Assembly (NCBI GenBank): GCA_030597245.1 | Contig: JAUVSF010000002.1 | Span: 1 to 35,478 of the forward strand | From: Acidobacteriota bacterium | GTDB lineage: Bacteria > Acidobacteriota > UBA6911 > RPQK01 > JAPXNP01 | Reading direction: 5' to 3' | Length of the DNA stretch: 35,478 nt | In this document: positions 16,007 through 23,620 of the stretch, piece by piece | Position numbering within the stretch: the first letter of the stretch is position 1 | Layout: each line of letters opens with the position of its first letter | Notes under the pieces: generated by a model | Seen by the model: the letters and a program-made list of their open reading frames with translations, nothing else | Databases searched by the model: none | What the model was told of the DNA's origin: nothing | Translations under genes and position numbers: made by a program

Positions 16007-16567
16007 ATGGGAATTAAGTTTCTTCGTCGTCTCATGAAACCGCGGGAGATGGATCTGGCGCTCTCCAGAATAGCTGCGGAAATTATCGAGGACCATGCCG
16101 ATCTCTCCGACGTTGTACTGATTGGAATCCGACGGCGGGGTATTCCACTGGCCGAGATTCTCAAAGACAAGATTAAACGACTCTCGGGGAACGAGCTGCC
16201 CTTGGGTATTCTGGATATAACTTTCTACCGTGATGATCTAACTCTTGTTGACACACAGCCTGTGGTGGAAGGGTCCCACCTCGATTTTGGGGTAGACGGT
16301 AAAGCGGTACTTCTTGTCGATGATGTTTTGAACACAGGGAGGACAACCAGGGCCGCTCTGGAAAGCGTGATCGACTATGGAAGACCGAGGAAAGTGGAGT
16401 TGGTGGTTCTGGTGGATCGTGGGCATCGAGAGTTGCCGATTCAGGCAGACTACGTAGGGAAGCATGTCGAGACTGCGGAAGATGAGGTTGTAGAGGTCAG
16501 GGTGCCCTCAATCGATGGGGAAGAGGGAGTGTTTCTCACCACCCCGGAACTGCTGAAGGGCACCTGA
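16007..16567 (+). CDS. pyrR: Bifunctional pyr operon regulator / uracil phosphoribosyltransferase PyrR
   Basis: RNA-binding regulator of pyrimidine genes that senses UMP/UTP against PRPP and also has weak uracil phosphoribosyltransferase activity. The 186-residue protein carries LIGIRRRGIPLAE, ITFYRDDLT, the PRPP loop VLLVDDVLNTGRTT (101-114) and VDRGHRELPIQADYVGK, all PyrR hallmarks. The start at 16007 gives the same N-terminal length as Bacillus PyrR. It leads the rightward pyrBC arm. PyrR can act by transcription attenuation (Bacillus) or by blocking translation (Mycobacterium); see the structured leader before pyrB. Confidence 0.96.
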   Translation: MGIKFLRRLMKPREMDLALSRIAAEIIEDHADLSDVVLIGIRRRGIPLAEILKDKIKRLSGNELPLGILDITFYRDDLTLVDTQPVVEGSHLDFGVDGKAVLLVDDVLNTGRTTRAALESVIDYGRPRKVELVVLVDRGHRELPIQADYVGKHVETAEDEVVEVRVPSIDGEEGVFLTTPELLKGT

Positions 16568-16598
16568 TCTGAGTTATAGGGGGTACTGTTCCAAAATC

Positions 16599-16642
16599 AG
16601 AGGTGACTGGCTGAGCCAGTTGTCCTCTATTCTCTCAGGGGA
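16599..16642 (+). promoter_or_regulatory. pyrB leader with two mutually exclusive hairpins
   Basis: Hairpin 1: AGAGG (16599-16603) pairs with CCTCT (16624-16628) around an inner stem ACTGGC-TGA-GCCAGT (16606-16620). Hairpin 2: TCCTCT (16623-16628) pairs with AGGGGA (16637-16642), one G-U pair, 8-base loop. AGGGGA is the only ribosome-site-like sequence before the pyrB ATG (16654). Since CCTCT can join only one partner, hairpin 1 would free and hairpin 2 would hide the ribosome site. No canonical PyrR-binding loop or terminator T-run was found. The pairing is seen; the switching role is inferred. Confidence 0.5.
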
Positions 16643-16653
16643 CGAGTAATTGT

Positions 16654-17592
16654 ATGCCTTTAAGTGGTAAGAATCTGTTGGGTATCGCCGGTCTTCCCGT
16701 CTCAGATGTCAGACTGATACTGAACACGGCCAGGAGCTTCCGAGAGATCTCCTCCCGGGCAATCAAGAAGGTTCCCACGCTGCGTGGACGCACCGTGATC
16801 AACCTGTTTTATGAACCTTCGACGCGAACACGATCTTCGTTTGAGATCGCGGCAAAGAGGCTCAGTGCGGACTCTCTCAACTTCAGCGCTTCAAGCAGCA
16901 GCGTCTCCAAAGGAGAAACTCTGATCGACACTGCCTTGAATCTACAGTCGATGAACCCCGACATTATCATCATTCGACACAAAGCTGCAGGAGCTCCCCA
17001 TTTGCTGGCAAAACATTGTAGGGATTGTGCGGTGATCAACGCGGGTGATGGGATGCATGAGCATCCGACTCAGGCTCTCCTGGATGCTCTCACAATAGAA
17101 GACAAGAAGGGAAAACTCGAAGGGCTGAAAGTCTCGATCGTGGGGGACATCACACATAGCAGGGTGGCTCGTTCGAATGCTCTCCTGCTGAAAAAGATGG
17201 GCGCAGACGTCTGGATCTGTGGGCCACCAACGTTGATACCGCTCGATTTCGAGCAGTATGACGTGACAGTCACGTACGACATGCTCGAAGCCCTCAGCGG
17301 TGCAGACGTTGTCATGATGCTGCGCACGCAGCTGGAACGTCAGCAGGAAGTCTTCTTCCCGTCCGTTAAGGAGTACTTCTCACTGTACGGACTCAACCGG
17401 AAGAAGCTTTCGGCGGCCAAAAAGGACGTCATCGTCATGCACCCGGGACCGATTAACCGGGGGGTCGAGATCGACCCGGAGATTGCAGACGGGGACGTTT
17501 CGGTGATTTTGGAGCAGGTGACCAACGGAGTCGCCGTGCGAATGGCTATTCTCTACCTGATTCTCGGGGCTAGCGAGGAAGGTTCGAAATGA
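16654..17592 (+). CDS. pyrB: Aspartate carbamoyltransferase catalytic subunit
   Basis: Condenses carbamoyl phosphate with aspartate to N-carbamoyl-aspartate. The 312-residue protein has the carbamoyl-phosphate motif [12 protein letters not shown] (STRTR at 56-60), the [12 protein letters not shown] segment, and [12 protein letters not shown], the aspartate-binding end. No pyrI regulatory chain is present, so it is the unregulated or dihydroorotase-associated type. AGGGGA lies 11 bases before the ATG, slightly far. It overlaps pyrC by 4 bases (ATGA). Confidence 0.97.
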   Translation: MPLSGKNLLGIAGLPVSDVRLILNTARSFREISSRAIKKVPTLRGRTVINLFYEPSTRTRSSFEIAAKRLSADSLNFSASSSSVSKGETLIDTALNLQSMNPDIIIIRHKAAGAPHLLAKHCRDCAVINAGDGMHEHPTQALLDALTIEDKKGKLEGLKVSIVGDITHSRVARSNALLLKKMGADVWICGPPTLIPLDFEQYDVTVTYDMLEALSGADVVMMLRTQLERQQEVFFPSVKEYFSLYGLNRKKLSAAKKDVIVMHPGPINRGVEIDPEIADGDVSVILEQVTNGVAVRMAILYLILGASEEGSK

Positions 17593-18869
17593 CAATCTTG
17601 CTCAAAGGGGGCGAAGTCGTAGATCCGGCCCAGGATCTTAAGAAGAAAGCGGATGTTCTCCTGGAGAAAGGACGTGTAGCCAAACTGGGCCGGATAGGGG
17701 CTCAGGAGGGATGGCGTGTAGTTGATGTCTCAAGCATGTACGTAATGCCGGGTCTTATCGATATGCATGTTCATTTGAGAGAGCCGGGCCAGGAATACAA
17801 GGAAACCATTGAAACCGGCTCGCGAGCCGCTGTCGCAGGAGGGTTCACAAGCATAGCCTGCATGCCCAATACGGAACCGGTCAACGATTGCGAAGCGATT
17901 ACCAGGTACATCCTCGAAAAGGGACGCCAGGCGAACCTGGTCAACATTCACCCTGTTGGTGCCATTACCAAGGGATTGAATGGTATGGAGTTGGCAGAGA
18001 TAGGTGAGATGGTCCGAACTGGTGCCGTCGCCATCAGCGATGACGGCAAGCCTGTTCAGAACAACCAGATCATGCGTCGGGCAATGGAGTACTCACGGAT
18101 TTTCGACGTGCCTGTACTGGACCACTGCGAGGACTGTGATCTTGCGGCTCATGGGGTAATGAACGAAGGAACTGTTTCGACCGAACTCGGCCTGCGGGGG
18201 ATGCACGCAGTTGCCGAAGAACTGCAGGTGGTTCGTGACATCATGTTGTCTCGCCTTACCGGAACCCGGGTACATATTTGCCATATCTCGTCTGAAGAAG
18301 CTCTGAACGCAATCCGTGAAGCCAAGGCCAAAGGACTGAAAGTAACTTGTGAGGTCGCGCCGCACCATTTCACGTTGACGGATGAAAATGTGAGGACCTA
18401 CGACCCAGACTTTAGGATGAATCCTCCGCTTCGGACCGGTAGAGATGTTGAGGCGATGATATCGGGTCTTGCGGATGGCTCCATCGACTGTATTGCTACG
18501 GATCATGCACCGCACGCCCGGATCGACAAAGACTTGACCTTTGAGGACGCGGCCAACGGTGTGATCGGACTTGAGACTTCGGTTCCGCTGGTCTGGGAGC
18601 ACCTGGTGCGAAAGGACGTCATTTCAGTCTCCCGAATGGTCGAGCTGATGAGCCTGAATCCGAGCCGGATTCTGGGGTTAGATCGCGGAACATTGAAAGT
18701 TGGTTCAGTTGCGGATGTGACCGTGATCGACCCTGATAAGGAGATCACGGTAGATGCGTCCCAGTTCGAATCGAAAGCTCGAAACTGTCCGTTTGATGGC
18801 TGGCAGCTCCATGGGTGCCCAGTTCTTACGATTGTAAAGGGTCGCGTCGTCTGGAATCGTCTCTCTTGA
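17589..18869 (+). CDS. pyrC: Dihydroorotase
   Basis: Cyclises N-carbamoyl-aspartate to dihydroorotate. The 426-residue amidohydrolase has the metal motif [10 protein letters not shown] (His60, His62), Asp151/Asp152 in ISDDGKPV, His179 in LDHCED, His232 in HICHISS, and ATDHAPH. Length and motifs place it in the long class I group found in pyrBC operons, where PyrC often packs with PyrB. The ATG overlaps the pyrB stop in ATGA. I see no further gene in the 181 bases before dsbD. Confidence 0.97.
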   Translation: MTILLKGGEVVDPAQDLKKKADVLLEKGRVAKLGRIGAQEGWRVVDVSSMYVMPGLIDMHVHLREPGQEYKETIETGSRAAVAGGFTSIACMPNTEPVNDCEAITRYILEKGRQANLVNIHPVGAITKGLNGMELAEIGEMVRTGAVAISDDGKPVQNNQIMRRAMEYSRIFDVPVLDHCEDCDLAAHGVMNEGTVSTELGLRGMHAVAEELQVVRDIMLSRLTGTRVHICHISSEEALNAIREAKAKGLKVTCEVAPHHFTLTDENVRTYDPDFRMNPPLRTGRDVEAMISGLADGSIDCIATDHAPHARIDKDLTFEDAANGVIGLETSVPLVWEHLVRKDVISVSRMVELMSLNPSRILGLDRGTLKVGSVADVTVIDPDKEITVDASQFESKARNCPFDGWQLHGCPVLTIVKGRVVWNRLS

Positions 18870-19050
18870 AGAGTCACCGGTTGTTCGGTCAAGCTCTGCG
18901 ATTGTAAACTGTGCCCTCCTGGTTCAATCGTAAGGAGCTCCTTGCTCAGTGAGTTGACGGATGCAGGCCCAAAAGGGACATGTCGTCTACCCTGTAGCAT
19001 GGTCGCCTTTATGGAAACCTTCTTATTTGTTTGGTCGTCCTAAGGTCATG

Positions 19051-20985
19051 ATGAAAGCGCTATTGAGGCTACTGGTATGCTTCTTGGTCTTTCCCCTTGC
19101 CATTGGGGTCTCGTTCGGGCAGGGCCAGATCCGCTTTAAACTGTTGGAAAGTGGGCAGGAAGTGCCGGTCGGGGGTAGCTTCAATGTAACGCTCCGGGCT
19201 GAGATATCCAGGGGATGGCACCTTTATTCCATGGAAGTACTGCCTGGAGGGCCCATTCCCACCACGATAACGGTCCAGGAAGATGCAATCTTCGCACCAG
19301 CCGGGGACCCTCAGGAGCCGACGCCTATCCCCTGGTTCGATCGAAATTTCGATATGCAGACGAACTACTTCAAGGACAGTGTGGATTTCGATGTCCCCGT
19401 TCTGGTGAAGGCCTCTGCTGCGCCGGGGGATCATGAGCTGTCTGTAAAAGTCAGGTTTATGCTCTGCAACGATTCGTCTTGTCTTCCGCCTCAAACGAAG
19501 ACCGTTCGCCGCTTTGTACCTGTAATCGAGGGGGAAGGCATTCCAGCGGCTTTGCCGATTCCAGGTCCGGGCGGTCCGTCAGGGGACAACCTTCAGCGTG
19601 ACAGTGCAGGCACCACCGAGCCGACGTCAGTCGAGTCCGCTCTGCCCATTCCCAAGGAGGGCGGGGCTCTTCCTGTGATCGCCTACGTCTGGTTTGCGAT
19701 GACCATGGGGGCCTTGGCACTTCTGACTCCCTGTGTGTTCCCGATGATCCCCATAACGGTGTCGTACTTCACGAAACGTAATGCCAAGAGCCGCAAACAG
19801 GCGGTGTTTGAGGCTGGACTCTATTCGGTTGGGATCATCGCTACGTTCACGTTGCTTGGATTCCTGCTGACGTTTCTTTTTGGAGCGGGTGGAATCAACC
19901 GGTTGGCAGCCAGCCCGCTCGTAAACATTTTCATTGCTGCTGTTTTCGTAATCTTTGCCCTCAGCCTTTTCGGAGTTCTCGAGTTAACGCTACCCAGCAG
20001 CTGGCTCAGCGCGGTTAACCGGAAGTCCTCCGAGACAACAGGAGTGCTCGGTATCCTGTTGATGGCGCTCACTTTTTCACTGACTTCCTTCACATGTACC
20101 GTTCCCTTCGTAGGGACAGTGATGGTTGCCGCGTTGAGTGGGGAAGGTTTTGGCTGGTCTTTGCTCGGGGTAACTGCTTTTGCCACTGTTTTTTCCCTCC
20201 CGTTCTTTCTTTTGGCTCTCTTTCCGTCGTGGCTTCAGAACCTTCCCAAGAGTGGGAATTGGATGAACTCGGTGAAGATCACGATGGGATTCCTTGAGTT
20301 GGCGGCTGCTCTGAAGTTTGCCAGCAATGTGGACCTGGTCTTCCAATGGGAGCTACTCACACGGCCTGTCTTCATTACTGTTTGGCTTGCCATTGGAATT
20401 GTGATCACTGCATATCTGCTTGGCTGGTTTAGATTCCCGCATGAGACGTTGGTCGAGTCCGTGGGCGCATTTCGAGTCCTTTTCGCGGTGTTTTTCCTGG
20501 CTGTGTCACTTTATCTACTCAGAGGTTTGTTCGGATTCTCTCTGGGAGAGTTAGATGCATTTCTCCCTCCTCGGGACTACGGCGCTGTCAGTGAAGGGGC
20601 GTTTCTCACGTCGTCAGGGCGGGGTGCGGAAGAAAGGTGGCTTTCGGATTATGCTTTGGCCTTGGAACGCGCCAAGGCTGAGAATCGACCCATATTCGTG
20701 GATTTCACTGGGTATACGTGTACCAATTGTCGTTGGATGGAAGCGAATGTTTTTACCTTGCCGGAGGTCCAGAAACTCCTCAATGAGTTTGTTCTGGTGC
20801 GCCTGTACACGGACGGGGGCAAACCGGTTCACGAGCAAAACATGCAGCTGGAACGGGATAGGTACAAGACCGTTGCACTGCCGTTCTATGCGATTGTGGC
20901 TCCCGATGACAGTACGATAGCTACGTTTCCAGGGTTGACGAGGAATCCGCAGGAATTTATAGAGTTTCTAAAAAAGGGGTTGTGA
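19051..20985 (+). CDS. dsbD: Thiol:disulfide interchange protein DsbD
   Basis: Inner-membrane protein that carries reducing power from cytosolic thioredoxin to the periplasm. With the chosen start it has about 644 residues: a signal peptide (LLRLLVCFLVFPLAIGV), a periplasmic N-domain with a Cys pair (139 and 144, MLCNDSSCLPP), eight or so membrane helices with the redox cysteines in LTPCVFPMIPI and SFTCTVPFVG, and a C-terminal thioredoxin domain with CTNC (557-560). The frame is open to 18961, but AAGG lies 5 bases before ATG 19051 and the signal peptide begins there. Likely clients include the thioredoxin-TPR protein at 339-1199; that is inferred. Confidence 0.95.
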   Translation: MKALLRLLVCFLVFPLAIGVSFGQGQIRFKLLESGQEVPVGGSFNVTLRAEISRGWHLYSMEVLPGGPIPTTITVQEDAIFAPAGDPQEPTPIPWFDRNFDMQTNYFKDSVDFDVPVLVKASAAPGDHELSVKVRFMLCNDSSCLPPQTKTVRRFVPVIEGEGIPAALPIPGPGGPSGDNLQRDSAGTTEPTSVESALPIPKEGGALPVIAYVWFAMTMGALALLTPCVFPMIPITVSYFTKRNAKSRKQAVFEAGLYSVGIIATFTLLGFLLTFLFGAGGINRLAASPLVNIFIAAVFVIFALSLFGVLELTLPSSWLSAVNRKSSETTGVLGILLMALTFSLTSFTCTVPFVGTVMVAALSGEGFGWSLLGVTAFATVFSLPFFLLALFPSWLQNLPKSGNWMNSVKITMGFLELAAALKFASNVDLVFQWELLTRPVFITVWLAIGIVITAYLLGWFRFPHETLVESVGAFRVLFAVFFLAVSLYLLRGLFGFSLGELDAFLPPRDYGAVSEGAFLTSSGRGAEERWLSDYALALERAKAENRPIFVDFTGYTCTNCRWMEANVFTLPEVQKLLNEFVLVRLYTDGGKPVHEQNMQLERDRYKTVALPFYAIVAPDDSTIATFPGLTRNPQEFIEFLKKGL

Positions 20986-21027
20986 ACGTCTGGAGTGGAC
21001 AGGTTCGGAGTCTGCGTTCGAGGAATG

Positions 21028-21333
21028 TTACTTGCGGTCCCGCTTGGGGATCGTCACTATGATATCTCCGGGACGCGCCAGATTGTAGTACTCGCGGGCA
21101 AGGCGCTCAATCTCATACGGGTCGTTCCTTAGCCGATTGATTCTTAAGCGGAGCTCCTTTTGGGACTCGCGTAATCGGAGGTTCTCCAGCTGCAGCTCCC
21201 TCAATTCCGCTCGGTATTCTCTCAGCTTGAAGTAGCCGCCTTGGCCAAAGACCAGGAAGTAGGTAAAGGAGAGACAGCCAGTGAGCAGGAAAATCAAGAT
21301 AATCTCTCTTCTTGCCTTACGACTTATTTCCAT
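21028..21333 (-). CDS. ftsB: FtsB/DivIC-like cell-division protein
   Basis: A 101-residue bitopic protein of the septum-formation initiator family. A short basic N-terminus precedes one membrane helix (EIILIFLLTGCLSFTYFLVF), a coiled coil (about 38-70, LRELQLENLRLRESQKELRL), and the family end NDPYEIERLAREYYNLARPGDIIV. It probably bridges FtsL and FtsQ in the divisome. No Shine-Dalgarno is evident; the 17 bases between its ATG and the divergent cutA ATG carry the cutA site on the other strand. It converges with dsbD across 42 bases. Confidence 0.88.
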   Translation of the reverse strand: MEISRKARREIILIFLLTGCLSFTYFLVFGQGGYFKLREYRAELRELQLENLRLRESQKELRLRINRLRNDPYEIERLAREYYNLARPGDIIVTIPKRDRK

Positions 21334-21350
21334 TTTAGAAGGAGTCTAAC

Positions 21351-21686
21351 ATGTCCGAAACCAGAATCATCTTGTCAACCGTTGATGGCCAATCCAAAGC
21401 GGAGGAGATTGCCGAGAGCCTGGTCTCAGAAAGACTGGCAAGCTGTGTCAATATCCTCCCCCAAATCGTTTCGGTCTACCGCTGGAAGGGGCAGATCGAA
21501 AAGGAGCCGGAAACCCTGTTAATTATAAAAACCCGCGGTGACAGGGTCGATGAAGGGATTAGTCGGGTTGTCGAGATTCACCCTTACGACGTTCCTGAGG
21601 TGATTTCCCTGCCCATCGAGAAGGGACACCAGCCCTATCTGGACTGGGTACTAGCCGAAACCGCTACGCAGGGAGGTAATCGGTGA
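21351..21686 (+). CDS. cutA: Divalent-cation tolerance protein CutA
   Basis: Small trimeric PII-like protein linked to copper tolerance; its biochemical role is unsettled. The 111-residue product has LVSERLASCVNILPQI, YRWKGQIEKEPETLLIIKT and HPYDVPEVISLPIEKG, all family signatures. AGAAGGAG gives a strong ribosome site before the ATG. The last codons GGT AAT CGG TGA lie inside heptamer array D, so the repeat supplies the stop codon and the final Gly-Asn-Arg. Confidence 0.95.
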   Translation: MSETRIILSTVDGQSKAEEIAESLVSERLASCVNILPQIVSVYRWKGQIEKEPETLLIIKTRGDRVDEGISRVVEIHPYDVPEVISLPIEKGHQPYLDWVLAETATQGGNR

Positions 21687-21737
21687 TCGGTGATCGGTGA
21701 TCGGTAAACGGTTATCGGTAATCGGTAATCGGTGACC
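21675..21737. repeat. Degenerate heptamer array D, 9 units, consensus GGTRATC
   Basis: Nine 7-mers in register: ggtaatc, ggtgatc three times, ggtaaac, ggttatc, ggtaatc twice, ggtgacc. The array starts inside the last four codons of cutA. An inverted version of the same heptamer lies at 21814-21855, so the two arms could form an imperfect hairpin between the convergent genes. Confidence 0.95.
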
Positions 21738-21768
21738 AGTAGTAAGAAGCAAGAAGGCCACGTATTCT

Positions 21769-21795
21769 CTTGGTGACCTTGGTGACCTTGGTGAC
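21769..21795. repeat. Nonamer array, three copies of CTTGGTGAC
   Basis: Three identical 9-mers followed by a decayed copy (tttgtggtt). The array sits between heptamer arrays D and D2, at the tip of their potential hairpin. The reverse complement, GTCACCAAG, shares its core with the CACCAAGRN nonamers at 8978-9010. Confidence 0.93.
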
Positions 21796-21813
21796 TTTGT
21801 GGTTAGCCCTCTT

Positions 21814-21855
21814 AACCGATAACTGATCACCGATAACGGATGACCGATCACCGAC
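21814..21855. repeat. Degenerate heptamer array D2, 6 units, inverted relative to D
   Basis: Six 7-mers: aaccgat, aactgat, caccgat, aacggat, gaccgat, caccgac. Read on the minus strand they are ATCGGTN, the same heptamer as array D. The array overlaps the last three bases of the leftward SUMF1-fold gene, whose stop (CGG TGA on the minus strand) is within the repeat, mirroring what happens in cutA. Confidence 0.94.
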
Positions 21856-22708
21856 CCGGTGGATCCGCTGCACAACGGAAGCCGACCCTCTCAGTTCTTC
21901 CTGACTGTCCCAGATTCAGGAATCTGTAGAAAGTGACCATCTCCCGAGCGGCTGTCTTGAACGAACCTCCCCTCACAACAACCTGCTCGCGGCCGTTGCG
22001 CTGAACCACTGTCGAGGTGAGCTCAGCCACATTTGCTGCCAGGTCATAGATGTCGTATGGAGAGACGTCTCCGGGGCGATTGCCGTATGGTTCGACCTGA
22101 TTCGTGAGTGAGTTTGCTGTTTCCCGATCCGGAGGAGTGCTTCCCCAGGGGAAGACCCTGGCGTCGGTTCCGCGAGCTGCCTTCTCCCACTCTTCTTCGG
22201 TCGGGAGACGCCCCCCTGTCCATTCACAATACGCTGCAGCATCTCTTTGCGAAACCCAGACGACGGGAAAGGTTGCGGCCCATTCAGGAAAAGAATTGGT
22301 CCCGGTCCAGACTTTCACGAAATTCTTCGAGTCCTCGGGCCGATAGCCGGTTTCCGAAACGAACTCGAGGTACTGCTCGTTAGTAACCTCGAACTGGCCA
22401 ATGAAGAAACCAGGAAGTTCGACTGATCGCGGTGGAATCACGAAGTCTTGCCTAAGGTTGTCGACCATTCCCGGAAAGTTCAAAGTGCCGGCCTTCGCAA
22501 AAGACTGGAAGAGCTCCTCGGTGGTTCCGAAGGTGAAGGTGCCGGCGGGAACTTCAACCATGCCCGAGAGGTCAGGCTCCGGTGGAGGGTGGACTTCGGT
22601 GAGATCCGCTGGGTTCTCTGTGACTTCAGGGTTTTGAGCCGGATCGACGCCCGCCGAACCACATCCGACCAATAACAAGGTGCATGCCAGCAGCAGTTCC
22701 TTACACAT
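21848..22708 (-). CDS. SUMF1/formylglycine-generating-enzyme-fold lipoprotein
   Basis: A 286-residue lipoprotein with lipobox LLVGC (Cys16) and a Pro/Glu-rich linker to about residue 45. The rest is a SUMF1-like domain: VPAGTFTFGTTEE, FFIGQFEVTNEQYLEFV, AAYCEWTGGRLPTEEEWEKAARG, PYDIYDLAANVAELT, VVRGGSFK, and a GFRCA end. The cysteine pair of true sulfatase-modifying enzymes is absent, so it is probably a binding or structural member rather than a formylglycine-generating enzyme. It follows the crotonase gene by 18 bases. Its stop codon lies in array D2. Confidence 0.88.
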   Translation of the reverse strand: MCKELLLACTLLLVGCGSAGVDPAQNPEVTENPADLTEVHPPPEPDLSGMVEVPAGTFTFGTTEELFQSFAKAGTLNFPGMVDNLRQDFVIPPRSVELPGFFIGQFEVTNEQYLEFVSETGYRPEDSKNFVKVWTGTNSFPEWAATFPVVWVSQRDAAAYCEWTGGRLPTEEEWEKAARGTDARVFPWGSTPPDRETANSLTNQVEPYGNRPGDVSPYDIYDLAANVAELTSTVVQRNGREQVVVRGGSFKTAAREMVTFYRFLNLGQSGRTERVGFRCAADPPGR

Positions 22709-22726
22709 ATGGATTCCAATCTTGTC

Positions 22727-23512
22727 TCAACTGCCCTTGAATAGTGCAGGTCTGTTTTGTACGAACGCTTGTAAACCCTCCCTCAAGTCATCGCTCAGGA
22801 AACAGCGGATCCTTCCTTCCAGTTCTGTGTCCACAATTTCCTCAAGCTGTCGGGAGGCTCGGTAGACAGAGCGTTTGACGTTCCTCAAGACCATCGGTGA
22901 AATTGCTTCCATCTCTTGAGCAAGCTCTGTCTGTTTGTCTTCCAGCTTTTCGAACGGAACGATCTCATCCAGGATTCCGAGATCATATGCTTCTTGCGAG
23001 GTTAACAGTTTGCCAGAGAGTGTGATCTGCAGGGCCTTTGCCTGGCTCAGCAGGCCCTGGAGAAGCATTGACGTGCCCACGTCAGGGCTCATTCCGATCT
23101 GTGCGAAGGGATACCCAAACAAAGAAGAAGGAGTAGCAACTCTCCTGTCACAGGCGAGGGCCAGGTTTAGCCCACCGTCCGCAGCAACACCATCGATGGA
23201 GGCTAACGTGAACTGAGGGAGACGCCGAATCAGTAGCAGGATCTGTTTGGTCACTTCGAGAAGGCGTCTTAAAGAGCGAACATCGCCACTCTCCATTACG
23301 TCCAAGAGCTTCTGCAAGTCAGGCCCAGTACAGAATGTACTCCCCGCCCCCTCGAAAACGAGGAGTCGTACGTCTGCTCGTTGTGAGTATTGCTCGATAG
23401 TCTGGTGGAAGTGAACAAGGATTTCCAGGTCGTACGAGTTAAGGTTTTGTGGCCTGTTGAGGGCCAGTGTAGCTATCCCGTTTCGAAACGTTTCAATTAT
23501 TGCGCCGTTCAC
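22727..23512 (-). CDS. Enoyl-CoA hydratase/isomerase family protein
   Basis: A 261-residue crotonase-fold enzyme acting on an acyl-CoA. It shows the N-terminal IATLALNRPQNLNSYD, the first oxyanion-hole segment STFCTGPDLQKL, and GVAADGGLNLALACDRRVA. LFGYPFAQIGMSPDVGTSMLL and the C-terminal AYDLGILDEIV follow. The second oxyanion motif has Asp-Gly-Gly where Gly-Gly-Gly is usual, and a catalytic Glu pair is not obvious, so the reaction (hydration, isomerisation or other) is unclear. The start is GTG at 23512 without a clear ribosome site. It is the first gene of a two-gene leftward unit. Confidence 0.9.
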   Translation of the reverse strand: MNGAIIETFRNGIATLALNRPQNLNSYDLEILVHFHQTIEQYSQRADVRLLVFEGAGSTFCTGPDLQKLLDVMESGDVRSLRRLLEVTKQILLLIRRLPQFTLASIDGVAADGGLNLALACDRRVATPSSLFGYPFAQIGMSPDVGTSMLLQGLLSQAKALQITLSGKLLTSQEAYDLGILDEIVPFEKLEDKQTELAQEMEAISPMVLRNVKRSVYRASRQLEEIVDTELEGRIRCFLSDDLREGLQAFVQNRPALFKGS

Positions 23513-23533
23513 AACCAGACCCGAGTACCAGCG

Positions 23534-23589
23534 CGAGCTCGAAGCTCGAGTGCGCCAAATTGCCCCATGCCTTCGTAACTTCGGAAGTT
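23534..23589. repeat. Two palindromes between divergent genes
   Basis: CGAGCT-CGA-AGCTCG (23534-23548) is a perfect 6-bp stem with a 3-base loop, and AACTTC-G-GAAGTT (23577-23589) is a near-perfect palindrome with 6-base arms. They lie in the gap between the crotonase gene (minus) and the NucS-like gene (plus). Either could be an operator or a decayed REP-like element; nothing in the sequence decides. Confidence 0.5.
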
Positions 23590-23620
23590 GGGACGTAATA
23601 CAGAGGGGGGAATATATCAG

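Noticed and set aside
16568-16653. Bacillus-type PyrR attenuator before pyrB
   Set aside because: No terminator stem with a T-run and no full PyrR-binding loop consensus was found; only the ribosome-site alternative pairing is reported.
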